64,000 nt of DNA, from assembly GCA_950097015.1 (NCBI GenBank), contig CATNEN010000001.1, forward strand, positions 2,096,001 through 2,160,000, read 5' to 3'. The notes beneath the pieces are model-generated. The model ran no database searches. It was not told where the DNA came from and worked only from the letters and a program-made list of their open reading frames with translations. Below are positions 21,573 to 34,387 of this stretch, in pieces. Each line of letters begins with the position of its first letter. The stretch's first letter is position 1. A program made the position numbers and the translations under genes. This DNA comes from Macrostomum hystrix (taxonomy: Eukaryota; Platyhelminthes; Macrostomidae).

Positions 21573-23389
21573 TAAAAAGCCTAGCAGCAGGTCCGCTTCT
21601 GCCCAGCAGGTCCGCTACTGCCCCAGCAGCTCCGCTCCTGCCCAGCAGCTCCGCTCCTGCCCCAGCAGCTCCGCTCGCCACACTACCCCCTCCCTCCTGA
21701 CCATGTACTTTTCATACGTATGTTTCATTTTGTTGTATGCATGCCGTATATATAAAGCGGCAGTCACTTTAAATAAATAAAATTGAACATGCTCATGTAA
21801 ATTTCCTATTCGTCACCGCTATAAATGGTTTACGAATATGTCTCTTCTAGTCTCATTAAATACTTTTGACGCAGCTAAAGGTACAAATTTATTATTTCAA
21901 ATATTTAGAATTCAAATATCGATTTCAAAGCGAATATGCATATGAAACATGTTATAAAGCGCATTCAGAAAGTGAAAAGCCATGATTTAAAAGAAGAGTA
22001 ACGGAAGTACAGACATCATTTATATTGCAATTTTTTAGACTCAGAGTATCATCAAGCAAAGACAGTACGGTATACGTTTTTAAGTAAATACAAAGAGATA
22101 CAAAGAGATATAGAGAGAGATGGTGAGATATAGAGAGAGATGGAGAGATATGAAGAGAGATAAAGAGAGATGGAGAGATTGTGCTATGTGCTCCATGGAG
22201 CAGAACATTTACCAACCGTTCATTGTTTTTTATCCATGGCTCCAAAATTATTCCTAAATAACCACAGTAGCAACAAGAACATTAACAAGAGCAACTCCGC
22301 TGCGACAAAGGAGCTTTTAAAGAGACTTGAAAAATTATAGTTATAACAGTAGCATGCTACTTCCTAGTTGAAGAAAGCGAAAGTTTAATCTAGCGATAAA
22401 ATAGGTATCATTGTACAACTGATCTGAGCAAACAAACAGTTTAAAGTGTACTTATGTCCACAAACATTGTTTTTGAAGAGGTACCCGAGAAAAATATAAT
22501 GATAAACTCGACAGTAACTGTGCAAGTAAACATGACATACTTGAATAATTACTGCATAGCATTGATACAATTGCTTGGCCAGTTTGGGATGTTGATTTTG
22601 AATTTAAAGTTACTTTCAAGTACAGATACCAAACAATATCAGATAATAACTTCCAAGTATTGAATGTTTGAACTACATGTCGACCGACCAACTTCAAGCC
22701 AAGTACTTGGATCTCCAACTGGACAAAGTTTTTAAGTACAGTCAAGAACAAAGTACCATTGCTGACTGGAAGTTTACAATGTTTTTTTCTCGGGTAAAAC
22801 TGCTTGACAACAAGAACTCTTTCTTGCTTAGAAGTGTTGCTTTAACTGTTCAGAACTTCAAATGATTTATAATTTCTGGTCGGTGTCATTTATAGAAAGT
22901 ATCTATTTCATGTACCTTCGCGATAACTTGAACAACGTGTCTAAAAGTCGTGTAAGTGAGTAAAATTGATAAAGAACTGTTTCATGTCTTTGTTCATTTT
23001 CAACTCATCATTTTTCATTTCCGATAATCAATTTAAACAAATTTAGTAAATTTTTATTGCATACTTCTTACAAGTAAAACTATTAACACTTGAGAAGTGT
23101 CACAAATATGCGGACAAAGAAGCTTAAACTTAAAATAAAGCATAACATGTGTAGCAACAGTTAAACTCTGGCTGTGAGTTTGCATTCAATAAGCAAATAC
23201 GAGGCTACCATATTATTGTACCAATCTGAAGTAAATTAATCCAACAACCAAGCATGCTTTGAGCTGCTAGAGATCACAATCTATCAGAAAGGATTTTAAT
23301 ACAAATTTACATATATATATATATATAGTCAGGTTTGCGCTTTAGCAATAGTAGTTTCATGGTACGCAGAATTTATTATCGATCACAGT
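21573..23389. other. Gene-free region with simple repeats
   Basis: It includes a GAGAGATA-rich stretch at 22083-22180 and an AT dinucleotide run at about 23310-23328. No convincing coding sequence is present. Confidence 0.35.
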
Positions 23390-24352
23390 TCACAGCTTCT
23401 GCGGCTGATTGACAGTCGATGTGCTGGAAGCCGCAGCGACAGCGACTAGACGGGGCGAAGGCAGCGAAGAGCCGTCCAAAGCGGCTTTGGCCTTCTCGTA
23501 CAGCACGAACATAAGAATGTTCCAGCCGGCGATGCGGGCGAAACTCGGCCCGAAGCCTTTGTAGAAGCCGCGCATACCGCTCTGCTTGTAGAGGCCGCGG
23601 GTGACGCTGATGATGTTGGCGCGCTCCTCCGGCAGGGCGCTCATCAGGCGCGTCTTCACCACGTCGACTGGCGAGGCGACCAGGGTGGCGATGAAGCCGC
23701 TGCACAGGCCAGCCAGGAAGTGAGTGCCGATGGCGTTGGGCATGCCGAGACGGGCCACCATGTACGTCTTGATGGTGTCGTAAGACACGACCTCGGCGCA
23801 GTTGACAATGGCGTTGCGGGCGACGCTGGGCCCCGTGCCCTTCCACAGGCCGGCGAGGCCCTCCGATCGCCAGATGGTGGCGTAGGCGGCGGCGCAGCCC
23901 GGATAGCGGCCGGCGGAGCCCTGCATGCGCACCTTGACGACGTCGGTTGGTTGCGCGCAGAGCACGGCCATCGCACCGGTGGTGACGCCAGCCAGGAGCC
24001 GGACGCACATCAGGGCTGTAGCCGAGGCGTCCTCTACCATTCCCAGGCGCTGCATGTAGGCCTGCTTCACCGGCTCGTAGAAGCCGATGCGAATCGAAGC
24101 GAACGCGAATTGCCGTTGGAGGCCGGCGCTCAGGCCGCCGTAGAGCTTCGTCGGACCCTCGTGCACCGCCACCTGACGTAGCGTGCCGATGAATCCGGAG
24201 GTAGCGGCTCCGGTTGGCGCCATCTGCATGCGCACCTTGACGGTGTCCATGGGAAACGTCAGCGCGTCGGCGACGCAGGCGCATGAGCCAGCTAGGAGTA
24301 GCTTTCCAACAGCTGGGCTGCTTCCGCTTGTTGTTGCTGCTGGGGCTGGCAT
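23390..24352 (-). CDS. UCP: Mitochondrial uncoupling protein (UCP1-3 type, SLC25 family)
   Basis: A single open frame of 320 residues from an ATG. It has the three repeats of the mitochondrial carrier family, each with the Px[DE]xx[KR] signature: PMDTVK (34-39), PTDVVK (135-140) and PVDVVK (228-233). UCP-type features are RIGFYEPVKQ (88-97), NAIVNCAEVVSYD (180-192) and SFARIAGWN near the C-terminus; Arg 179 corresponds to a nucleotide-binding arginine of UCPs. Family knowledge: proton or metabolite transport across the inner mitochondrial membrane, inhibited by purine nucleotides. The length suits the family (about 300), with a serine/alanine-rich tail after residue 297. The absence of introns in the coding region is notable. 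An AATAAA lies only about 13 bases past the stop (minus strand, 23377-23372). Confidence 0.92.
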   Translation of the reverse strand: MPAPAATTSGSSPAVGKLLLAGSCACVADALTFPMDTVKVRMQMAPTGAATSGFIGTLRQVAVHEGPTKLYGGLSAGLQRQFAFASIRIGFYEPVKQAYMQRLGMVEDASATALMCVRLLAGVTTGAMAVLCAQPTDVVKVRMQGSAGRYPGCAAAYATIWRSEGLAGLWKGTGPSVARNAIVNCAEVVSYDTIKTYMVARLGMPNAIGTHFLAGLCSGFIATLVASPVDVVKTRLMSALPEERANIISVTRGLYKQSGMRGFYKGFGPSFARIAGWNILMFVLYEKAKAALDGSSLPSPRLVAVAAASSTSTVNQPQKL

Positions 24353-27080
24353 TGCGAATCAGAAGTAGAGAAATATAGCGTACTAGACGAAGAATATAAT
24401 AAGTCAGGAGGCAACGAGTTTGTTGTGTTGGCGTGAAGCCGCGACAATCTTGTCAACATTCGAAGTCCTATCGGGCTTGGTTGCGCTAACTGGTTCCGGG
24501 ACAATGCCAGAGCTGTCTGTTGGTGGACCTTTTGCATGAGAAAGCGCCCTTGCATTTATACTGTGGCCGTTTGCCCGCCCTGTGCGTACCGGCCCTTAGT
24601 CCTACCCCGCCACCCACCACCCCACTCTCAAGGTCGACCTTTTTTCGTCATCGAGTTTTAGAACCGGTTCCAGCCCGAGCTGGGGAGAGCGATCCAGTTC
24701 TCTTGTTTTCATTACGACGTCAACCCCGCGACGGTGGGGTTTTATCGGTGCCTCTCCGCACGGGCTCTGCTAGTGTGCACTATTAGCGGCTTCTTGTGCG
24801 TCTTTCTTTCCTTCACCCCTCTCTATGCAGCAGAGAGTTTACCGCCCAAACCAACCTCCAAGGCCGTTCTATGCGAGGGTGGTCCAAAGAAAAACTACTT
24901 GTACAAAAATCTATCTGTGCGCTCTTCTTTCCAAAAATTCCAAGCCGTATTTCATGCTTTAAACAGCTGCTCTCAAGGTGAAAGCTAACAAAATGGGAGG
25001 AATTTCCCACGTCTGTGACGACGCGTTATTACCTAGCCATCATTCCGTTACCATTCTTTCTAACCCTTACAAAACTAAGTCTGTACTGCAACATGTGTAC
25101 AGCAGTGTACAGTGCGCCTTGCTCGCTAGGGGCATGTACATTAGATTAGGATGGATTGGGAGGAACAGGACTGATTCTACACAGGACTCAGACAGCCACG
25201 GCGGCTAGAGATGATAGGAAATTTCCAACACTTTAAAATCCCTTGGGGGAATATTCCCGTCGGCGCTCTTCCTCATTTTCTTTCGTGTCAGCTTCCTCAC
25301 GCTCTGCTCCATCTGACCACTAAGCAAGGGCCTCAATTAAATGAGCTGAGCAACGCCTTAGCAACGTGCTACCATAGTTAACGCCCACGCGTCTCAGTCC
25401 TTTGATTGCGGGTTTTGAGTCGCAGATCGTGCTCATCATTTTTTAAAGAAACTCGGTCAGTGAAGAAAACTTTTTCCTGTAATAAAAGTACAACAGCGGC
25501 ACGATGAAAAGCAGGCCTTTTTCGGTATAGTTAGCGGAATAACGACACAACGTTACTTTTTTAATATCGCTAGAACTTAGCAAAAAACGACGAACAAGTA
25601 ACAGTTTTTTTGTTTTGTCACAAAACTATCGTTTATACGAGTACATTGTACTAGACAAAATAGTTAGCATAAGGTCTAGTTCTACTAAACTCTAACTCGC
25701 GAAGATTTTATTTGAACCACCCAAACACAAACAAATTGAAAACATTTTGCACTGAGCCACACCTCAAGCGACCATGATTGAATTACACATACCGACAAGC
25801 TAAGATTAAAAAACACAGAAAGAGAATAACACACGGCAGTTGGCAATCTTTGACCTTCGTACTGGGGTCCAAAATTCCGAATCCTTTCACAGAGCGCCAA
25901 AATATACTGACTGACCAAATTGCCTACAGGCAGCAGCTGACGAAATACAAAAAAAGTTTCTTATGCAGTAGAGCAAAGCTGGGTAAGGAAAAACAAAGTG
26001 GGTGTGACCAATGGCGCTAAAAACGACCTTGAAAACTTACCTTTCTCTCCTATCTACACCCAGAATAGTCTTTAGGACCATTGTTGTTTTTCGCGCTTCA
26101 ATTTCGACTAGAATGGACCGGTTCTTATGAGCTGTTGATTATATTTTTGTGTAGCATTTGAAACTACAGAAGGTAATGAAAGTAAGTGCTATTTTTAGAA
26201 ACAGTCAGACAGCTGATGAAGACAGGAATGCTCAAACTGCAGGAGATGAGAGAGGATTAGGTTTATGAAGGGTAGGTAACCATTTCAGAGTTGAATGATT
26301 TTATCGAATGATTTTTACTAAACCCCATGGTACAAGGGCTTTGACGGCACTTCTCACTATCTGTGGCCTGGCAAGATTTGGTTCGAAAGGTGCAATTGCT
26401 TAAAAATGATAAGGAAACACATTTGGAGCCTGGTCAGGTTAGTACAAAGCGAAAAATTCGTTCTTTACTAACTAAAAAACAGAAACCTGATTCAACCTGA
26501 TCGAGCTATTCTCAAAGATAGCATCCAGGTAGATGCGTCATGTGACAGTGTCAGGAGTAAATAAATTTCGCAATTAAGTGCATCGCGTTCTGGATCTTTG
26601 AAAACATGGATATACGAGTAGCAATGTTTTGTGGTTATTCGCTAAATATCTTTTTATCTATCGCTTTTGTTGTGATAGTAATAACATTATAATTGCGTAA
26701 AGTGATTTATTGCTCTGGAAAAAAGTACGAAAATTGATTTCCATTACGTTTCGATAGAATGAATTGCCGAGAAATTTAAGAATATGCAAGGATAAGAAAA
26801 AAACATTTTTTTCCACGGAGTTTAAAATAATAAATCAGATTTTTGTCGATTCTTTTTGACAATTTTTGAGGATTGGATGGAATAATTAGCCGTGTCTCAA
26901 ACTGCTCAAACACAGGTTCGATATTACCTAGATGTGCCACTCCAGCATTCAGCTGCTGTCTTCAAAGCAGCTGCGAAAACACAGGCGTTAGGACCACAAA
27001 CAATGGCATCTGCTGCAGAAGCAAGAAACAGCCATTGTCAATCAGCTAGATTATTGTTTCTGTATAAGCTTGACACGAGG
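24353..27080. other. Upstream of the uncoupling protein gene; no gene recognised
   Basis: About 2.7 kb without convincing exons. The first 300 bases are GC-richer and may hold the promoter and 5' UTR of the uncoupling protein gene. Confidence 0.35.
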
Positions 27081-27510
27081 AGGGGTCAGTTGCAGAGCGA
27101 TCTAACAACGTGTTTGCCTCTCGCACCAAGGTCCCTGAGCTCGATTCCGCGGCGAGGCCACATTTGGGGCGCAGCCGCGGAAAGAGAAGGCTTGGGGGGA
27201 CTTTGTTTGCCATTCACGACCTTGAGGGCCAACCTCAAAGTCACAGTGAGAGTGTACACAAGGACTACTTAAGTAGAACGTAGAAAGTAGAACTACGAAC
27301 TCGTATAAATGATACTTCAGTCGTCCTTGAGTGTAACACTGCCTGACAATGAGAAAGTCAGGACAGAAGTACACATCTAACCCTGAGTGTGTGTGTGACG
27401 CGTACGGTATCTATGTGCGTGTGTACTCAGGAGTCAGCAGAAACGGGCAGAATTGCCTCCTCGCTGGCTGCGAGTCTACTGTCACTAAATGATGTGCTAT
27501 TGCCCGCAGT
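27081..27510 (+). mobile_element. tRNA-derived SINE, family 2
   Basis: The head resembles a class II (Ser/Leu-type) tRNA: TTGCAGAGCGATCTAACAAC, TTGCCTCTCGCACCAAGGTC, and a B box in GAGCTCGATTCCGCGGC. The body contains GGGGCGCAGCCGCGGA, a CACAGTGAGAGTGTACAC block, CTGACAATGAGAAAGTCAG and TCAGGAGTCAGCAGAAACGG. The same body occurs at 39304-39605 and 45691-46065 and in fragments near 38560-38764 and 35203-35250. Confidence 0.85.
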
Positions 27511-27984
27511 CCTTCTGCAGTTGTTGGTTTTTTTTCAAGCTTGAAGCGAACCAGCAGCCTCTCAGTGATCACCGCGATGCTGCGACACACGTTAGAGCAC
27601 CACTAAAGACTGTCATGGATAATTTGCTGTGCACATTCACAACTATCTGATCTTGCAGCTGGTGCCACGACACAGGCAGGTGTGCAGCCTGCACTTTAAA
27701 GACGCGCGACAAGCGCACGGCTCGGCTTAAGCCAGGTGCCGTGCCGAACTGTTTCACGTCTCTCCACCGAGTCTGAAGCGACTGCATGGCTCCCAAGCGG
27801 CATCACTACCAGATATCAGTCCCGACTCCCAATCATGCGCAGAAAATTTTTGTCACTAATTTGGTCATTATGCTCTTCAGTCATTCTGTTGCTGCGTGAA
27901 GATGCACTGATTACTGCGCTATTTTAACTGAATCGTGTTAAAGTCCAAAAAATTGTTTCCTATTTCTTGTCGAGAGCACAGATA
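27511..27984. other. Gene-free spacer
   Basis: No gene, RNA or repeat was recognised. Confidence 0.3.
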
Positions 27985-28425
27985 CTATAATAACTATAAT
28001 AAATAATAGTTATTATAGTATTAGTTATAGTATATACTATAGTATATAGTTATTATAGATCTGTGGTCGAGAGCAGCAGAAGCTATAGTCTATGGTCATA
28101 ACTGACCATACTATACTATAGTATATAGTTATTATAGTATCTGTGGTCGAGAGCAGCAGAAGCTATAGTCTATGGTCATAACTGACCATACTATACTATA
28201 GTATATAGTTATTATAGTATCTGTGGTCGAGAGCAGCAGAAGCTATAGTCTATGGTCATAACTGACCATACTATACTATAGTATATAGTTATTATAGTAT
28301 CTGTGGTCGAGAGCAGCAGAAGCTATAGTCTATGGTCATAACTGACCATACTATACTATAGTATATAGTTATTATAGTATCTGTGGTCGAGAGCAGCAGA
28401 AGCTATAGTCTATGGTCATAACCTC
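27985..28425. repeat. 80-bp tandem repeat with nested palindromes, about five copies
   Basis: Units start with CTGTGGTCGAGAGCAGCAG at 28061, 28141, 28221, 28301 and 28381. Each contains the palindrome-like TATGGTCATAACTGACCATA and the palindromic TATACTATAGTATA. The copies read identically. Confidence 0.95.
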
Positions 28426-29589
28426 GTGGTTTTCGCGCTGCTGAAAATTCTTTAGAGCGGCATATCTAGGTGATATAGAATCTGTGACCCTAAAAGCTAT
28501 ATTGTTGCAAACTTTGAAGAAAGTTTGCAAACGATCTTCATTGCACATCCCCGAATACATGAATACAAAACTAGGAAATCTGCAATGTCTATTTTTTAAA
28601 CTATTGTGACAGGCTCAACTTTCTAAGAATATTAAAAAATGATTCTTTAGTAACTCAAACCGTACTGGTAACACGTGGAATATTTTTACTGCCATAACTT
28701 AGCCAGCCTGCTTCAGAATAGTAGTTCTGTTAACAATTGCCAGGCCAAATTTGAACATGACTAATGGTATGGATATTAAAATACTGAATACATTAAAAAA
28801 CTTATTTTAGATTGCTAGAAACGAAAAATTGTCCCTTCACATAAATAATAACCTACAATCCAACGTTACCTAAAATGATTATAGCGAGTTTATAGACATA
28901 CCTGAATGCTGAAAACTAACAGTTAAAGGTAAGCAAAAACAGCGAACACGAAACAGGACATAAAGTTTTCACAAATGCTGACTGAACAATCACAAAAAAC
29001 TGATTGCCAAAATTGTCAGTAAGGGGTGGTGCCAACACAAAATGTGTTTATTTGTTTAGAAAAGGAAAACACAAGCCGGGCCATAGACATTTTGAAGACT
29101 ATATTTTCTGCACTGATTATAAATGTATTCATGTACTTCATCCTTATAGCAATGCACTAGCTGTATTATATTGTCCTTTAAAAAAATAACAAATACATAT
29201 TACAACGGTTGTTCTGTTAACATAATGTGCTGGTTGTCAGTAATTTTGATTATGGCTTATAACTTATATAGTTTGGTTAATAAAATAAACTCGAAAATAG
29301 TGCACATACAAATATATTAAATTGAAATAAAGCTAGCAGATTTTACGAAAAAAACATCAAATAACATATATGCAATGGACTAAAGACAAAATACTTCTAA
29401 CAAAATATTACATCGTTAATTTGCTATGAATTTAATTAGCATAAACTATACTAAAGCTTTTTTTTACTCTTATGACAAACCTATAGTTTTGATTGTTGGC
29501 CTTCTAAACCTAACACTAACAAAGGGTTAAAACTTATTATTTTATTCAATGTCCCAATAAACAATACATTTGAATCTGTGACCTAAGCC
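28426..29589. other. AT-rich gene-free region
   Basis: No coding or RNA feature was found. Confidence 0.35.
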
Positions 29590-30555
29590 AAGTCCTTAAA
29601 AGGGCTTCTAAACCTAGTACTTAAAACGAGGGCTTCTAAACCTAGTACTTAAAACAGGGGCTTCTAAACCTAGTACTTAAAACAGGGGCTTCTAAACCTA
29701 GTACTTAAAACAGGGCTTCTAAACCTAGTACTTAAAACAGGGGCTTCTAAACCTAGTACTCAAAACAGGGGCTTCTAAACCTAGTACTTAAAACAGGGGC
29801 TTCTAAACCTAGTACTTAAAACAAGGGCTTCTAAAACTAGTACTTAAAACAGGGGCTTCTAAACCTAGTACTTAAAACAGGGGCTTCTAAACCTAGTACT
29901 TAAAACAGGGGCTTCTAAACCTAGTACTTAAAACAAGGGCTTCTAAACCTAGTACTTAAAACAGGGGCTTCTAAACCTAGTACTTAAAACAATGGCTTCT
30001 AAACCTAGTACTCAAAACAGGGGCTTCTAAACCTAGTACTTAAAACAGGGGCTTCTAAATCTAGTACTTAAAACAGGGGCTTCTAAACCTAGTACTTAAA
30101 ACAAGGGCTTCTAAACCTAGTACTCAAAACAGGGGCTTCTAAACCTAGTACTTAAAACAGGGGCTTCTAAACCTAGTACTTAAAACAAGGGCTTCTAAAT
30201 CTAGTACTTAAAACAGGGGCTTCTAAACCTAGTACTTAAAACAGTTGCTTCTAAACCTAGTACTTAAAACGAGGGCTTCTAAACCTAGTACTTAAAACAA
30301 GGGCTTCTAAACCTAGTACTTAAAACAGGGGCTTCTAAACCTAGTACTTAAAACAGGGGCTTCTAAACCTAGTACTCAAAACAGGGGCTTCTAAACCTAG
30401 TACTTAAAACAGGGGCTTCTAAACCTAGTACTTAAAACAGGGGCTTCTAAACCTAGTACTTAAAACAGGGGCGTCTAAACCTAGTACTTAAAACGAGGGC
30501 TTCTAAACCTAGTACTTTAAAAGAGGGCTTCTAAACCTAGAACATCGAAAGGGGA
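29590..30555. repeat. 28-bp minisatellite, about 34 copies
   Basis: The unit contains GCTTCTAAACCTAGTACTTA followed by AAACAGGG. One-base variants such as CTCAAAAC and GAGGG are scattered through the array. Stops occur in each frame. Confidence 0.95.
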
Positions 30556-31437
30556 GTACTTAAAGGTGCTTTTTAACATTTTATTTTAACCAACAGCCTA
30601 CTAAACCTAGTAGTCAAGAATATTCAAATAAGTGCCCCCCCAAAACAATTGTTTCAAAGACATAAATTCAAAACATTGACAAAAAATAAACAATAAACAA
30701 AATATATGATCAGTAACAGCAATTTTAACCGGATCAAAGCAAGGAAGACCAGCATAACTCACCAGACAGACATGGACTGTGAGAATTAAATTTCCACGAC
30801 ATCAGACCTATTAAATACGTAGATTATATAACATGTTCGAATAAGCACTATTTTCAGGACCATTTTAAAATAGACGAACACAAAAACTTGTGAGTCTACT
30901 ACTAGTAGCGCTAATGGAATCGTTTGTAACAATTAAAGTAAAACAATGAATAACCAAATATTACTAGCATACAAGCAACAGTCTGGGATACTTAATTTTG
31001 GCAAAACTACAATTTTTATAACGATTTACCATTAAAGTAAATGTTTGTAGAAAATTAAATACTAGATTAACAAAATTATTATAAAAAAGAAAGTATTACA
31101 ATATTCGTAAAGCGAACAGAACACATGCCAGACATTTTAGATTTACCTTTAAAGCGACTGCCAAACAGCTCTTACTGCGTTCATAATAAATTTAAACAAA
31201 GACTGCGCTTAACTGACATAACTGTTGACTAACAAAGACCGCTCACAACTATATTTAAAAAAGACCGCTAAAGAACTTAATAACAACGACTAACAACTCA
31301 ATTTTAAGAAAGACCGCTAACAGCAATCCGACAAAGACCTGATTTGTCATAGTATTTAAAAAATAAAGACTGCTGATAAGTTTTAACAAAGAATAGTAAT
31401 AAAAAATGGTCTATTGTTGACTAATTATTAGTCGTTG
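30556..31437. other. AT-rich 3' flank of the zinc-finger gene
   Basis: The right part (31190-31360) holds loosely repeated AAAGACCGCTAA motifs. No gene is seen. Confidence 0.35.
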
Positions 31438-33904
31438 TCACAATCGATTCAATCTTCGCATAAAGGCCAAATCGGCGGGCCGTTCGCGCTGAACAACACG
31501 GGGTCTAGCAGGCGACAGCTGGTCACTGCAGCTGATGTAGTTCAGGTGGAACAGGTAGGCACCAGGATTGGGTAGCAGCAGTTTGCAGACGGCGCATTTG
31601 AGTTTGGCGGGCAGTTTGCTAACAGAATTACGCACAAGATCTAAGCGCTTCTCGCACTCAGATCGATGTCGATCCAGAGCCTTCGCGTTCATGAATTTGT
31701 GCAGACAGATGGAACAAGTGACAGCGGCGCAGCAGGCTAAACTTCGCCTCCGATGCCGAAGCAGCGTGTCGACGTCCGAGAACTCGCGCCGGCACAGATC
31801 GCATGTGAATGGCAGTGTGGGACCACGGGGAGTCATGCGGCAGTGCTGGGACTCCAGGTGACGCACCAGAGCGTGACGGGAGCGCAACTGCCGGGCGCAG
31901 ATCAGGCACAGAGCTGGGCGGCTTCTGCGATTGTTAAAGAGGCGGACAGCAGTTTGATAATATTCCCAGTTGGGGAATAAATCGGAAATAACCTTTATTT
32001 ATCCCGAAAATGGGAAATTCGGACAGCTGGCACAAGGGAGCACTGTTATCCCCGAATTCGGAATGCTTGTCCATTTATCCGAAACTGGGAATAGTCATAA
32101 TCCTAAGCAGGTAATTACTGTCGTTAATCCCAAATAGGTAATTACTGTCGTTAATCCCAAATAGGTAATTACTGTCGTTAATCCTAAATAGGTAACTACT
32201 GTCGTTAATCCCAAGCAGGTAATTACTGTCGTTAATCCCAAATAGGTAATTACTGTCGGTAATCCCAAATAGGTAATTACTGTCGTTAATCCCAAAAAGG
32301 TAATTACTGTCGGTAATCCCAAATAGGTAATTACTGTCGGTAATCCCAAATAGGTAATTACTGTCGTTAATCCCAAATAGGTAATTACTGTCGGTAATCC
32401 CAAATAGGTAATTACTGTCGTTAATCCCAAATAGGTAATTACTGTCGTTAATCCTAAATAGGTAACTACTGTCGTTAATCCCAAGCAGGTAATTACTGTC
32501 GTTAATCCCAAATAGGTAATTACTGTCGGTAATCCCAAATAGGTAATTACTGTCGTTAATCCCAAATAGGTAATTACTGTCGGTAATCCCAAATAGGTAA
32601 TTACTGTCGTTAATCCCAAATAGGTAATTACTGTCGTTAATCCCAAATAGGTAATTACTGTCGTTAATCCCAAGCAGGTAATTACTGTCTTTAATCCCAA
32701 GCATGGTAATGACTGTCGTTAATCCTAAGCAGGTAATTACTGTCGTTAATCCCAAGCAGGTAATTCCAGTGGTTAATGCCAAATTGAGAATACTGTCACT
32801 GATCCTAAATCGAGCATAAAGTCATTAATCACGATTTGGGAATAACCATTGTTTATCCCTAAATAGAAATTCTCGAATAGAGAACTGTTACTTTTCCTCA
32901 AGTTTGACATAGTTAATAGATTATAGATCCCAAATGTGTAATTACAGTCAATTATCCCAAATAGGAATTGTGCCAATTATCTTAAATATATAAACTACTG
33001 TTCATACAACTTAGAACTACTACGAGTATTTGTCTTTTATCGATTCAAAATAGGGAATACTGAATTAGGTTCCCAGCTTAAATTATTAAGAATCTCTAGT
33101 CGACCGAACCAGATTAACTAAAAAGATAGCTATTCAATCCACTCACCTATGAGCAGTCTCTCTGTGCTCACGAAGCGCCGATCGCGACTGATAGGACCGA
33201 AAACAAGTTGAGCAGGCAAACAGCTGCTTCTGTTGCTGCTGCTGCTGCTGGCGATTCTCTGCAGTGGGAGAAACAGAGGGTCTGATAAAAGTCGCACCAG
33301 TTGTCGGTTCCTCATTTCCAGAATGCGTTTTCAGCTGATTTAGTAGCGATGGCGGCGAAAGCAGGCCTCCGTTATCGTCGCCGCTGACAAAGTCCTTCTG
33401 ATCGAACCAGATCACTTTGCGTCCCTTCGGTGGCTGCTGCGGCTGCTTAGGAGGCTGCGGCGCTGCCTGCGTCACAGGAATCGGGCGCGAATATCGATGG
33501 AGTTGCAGCTGCACAATTCGCGGAGGAGGCGGCGGAGGCGGCAGCTGCGACTGGACTGACGGCGGAGGAGGAGGTGGAGGCGGCGGCTGCGACTTGACCG
33601 ACGGCGGTGGAGGCGGCGGCTGCGGCTGGCGGGGTGAAGCGAAGCCCGACTGAAGCACTGGATCGCCGCCGACATCGCCAACTTCCACATCGCCTGGACC
33701 GAATGCTCCAACGCTGGCTGCGAAGTGATTCAACTCGTTGAGATCGTCCATCGGTAGGTCCAGGAGTCGCTGCAATTGTTCCAATTCGCCATTGGCCGAT
33801 GAGCAGAAGTTGCCAGCAAGGCAGGACAGGCCGGACAGATCCATCTTGTCAATGTCGGACATTGACGGCAGGTCGAAGGACGACAGGAATAAGTCGTCGT
33901 CCAT
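31438..33904 (-). CDS. C2H2/C2HC zinc-finger protein with acidic and proline-rich N-terminus, two exons
   Basis: Exon 1 (33904-33147) starts MDDDLFLSSFDLPSM, continues with three polyproline tracts and a polyglutamine run, and ends inside a finger region with donor GTGAGT. Exon 2 (31924-31438) is preceded by a CGCAG acceptor; the phase-2 junction keeps the frame and gives 414 residues. Fingers in order: FACSTC...H-x4-H (exon 1), CLICARQ...H-x4-H, FTCDLC...H...C, VTCSIC...H-x3-C and LKCAVC...H-x5-C; the last three have Cys as fourth ligand. The acidic N-terminus and proline tracts suggest a nuclear regulatory protein, but no orthologue was recognised. The intron (31925-33146) contains a 27-bp array. 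Confidence 0.8.
32095..32775. repeat. 27-bp minisatellite in the intron of the zinc-finger gene, about 25 copies
   Basis: The unit contains GGTAATTACTGTCGTTAATC followed by CCAAATA. As 27 is a multiple of three, several minus-strand frames remain open (NDSNYLFGI repeat), but the array lies between a clear donor and acceptor. Confidence 0.95.
32776..33146. other. Remaining intron sequence of the zinc-finger gene
   Basis: It contains worn versions of the array unit (CCCAAATAGG-like words) up to about 33060, then the splice donor at 33146-33145 on the minus strand. Confidence 0.4.
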
Positions 33905-34049
33905 TCCGGCGATGGTCGGTGAACGTATTGCTGCACACTTTAATTATAAGATACTTTAATAATGGAATGCTGGCATTTACTGCAAGGATTTTTCAAGCTT
34001 TATTGATGAAGGTTTTATTAATTAAAATCATGAAAGTATTCTGATTAAA

Positions 34050-34387
34050 GTCACGTCTTCTGCTTCTAGAAACACTCCCAGTGTCTTCTTCCCATAGAAA
34101 CACACCCAGTGTCTTCTGCCCCTAGAATCACACCCAGTGTCTTCTTCCCCTAGAACCATAACCAGTGTCATCTGCCTCTAGAATCATAACAAGTGTCTTC
34201 TGCCCCTAGAATCACACCCAGTGTCTTCTGCCCCTAGAATCACATCCAGTGTCTTCGGCCTTTAGAAACACACAACAGTGTCTTCTGCCCCTAGAAACAG
34301 AACCAGTGTCTTCTGCCCATAGAAACAGAACCAGTGTCTTCTGCCCATAGAAACAGAACGAGTGTCTTCTGCCCATAGAAACACAGG
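34050..34387. repeat. 28-29-bp minisatellite, about 12 copies
   Basis: The unit contains CCAGTGTCTTCTGCCCCTAG followed by AATCACAC or AAACAGAA. It lies upstream of the zinc-finger gene. Confidence 0.9.

Noticed and set aside
23376-24284. Minus-strand 302-codon Arg-rich ORF overlapping the uncoupling protein
   Set aside because: It is an out-of-frame shadow; the carrier signatures lie only in the 320-codon frame.
24520-25208. Several 60-90-codon ORFs upstream of the uncoupling protein
   Set aside because: They overlap in different frames on both strands and show no coding features.
29590-30555. Regular 28-bp repeat resembling a CRISPR array
   Set aside because: Units are directly adjacent without unique spacers, and the window is eukaryotic; it is a minisatellite.
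32075-32782. 235-codon minus-strand ORF with NDSNYLFGI repeats
   Set aside because: It is the 27-bp array inside the zinc-finger gene intron, bounded by a clear donor and acceptor.
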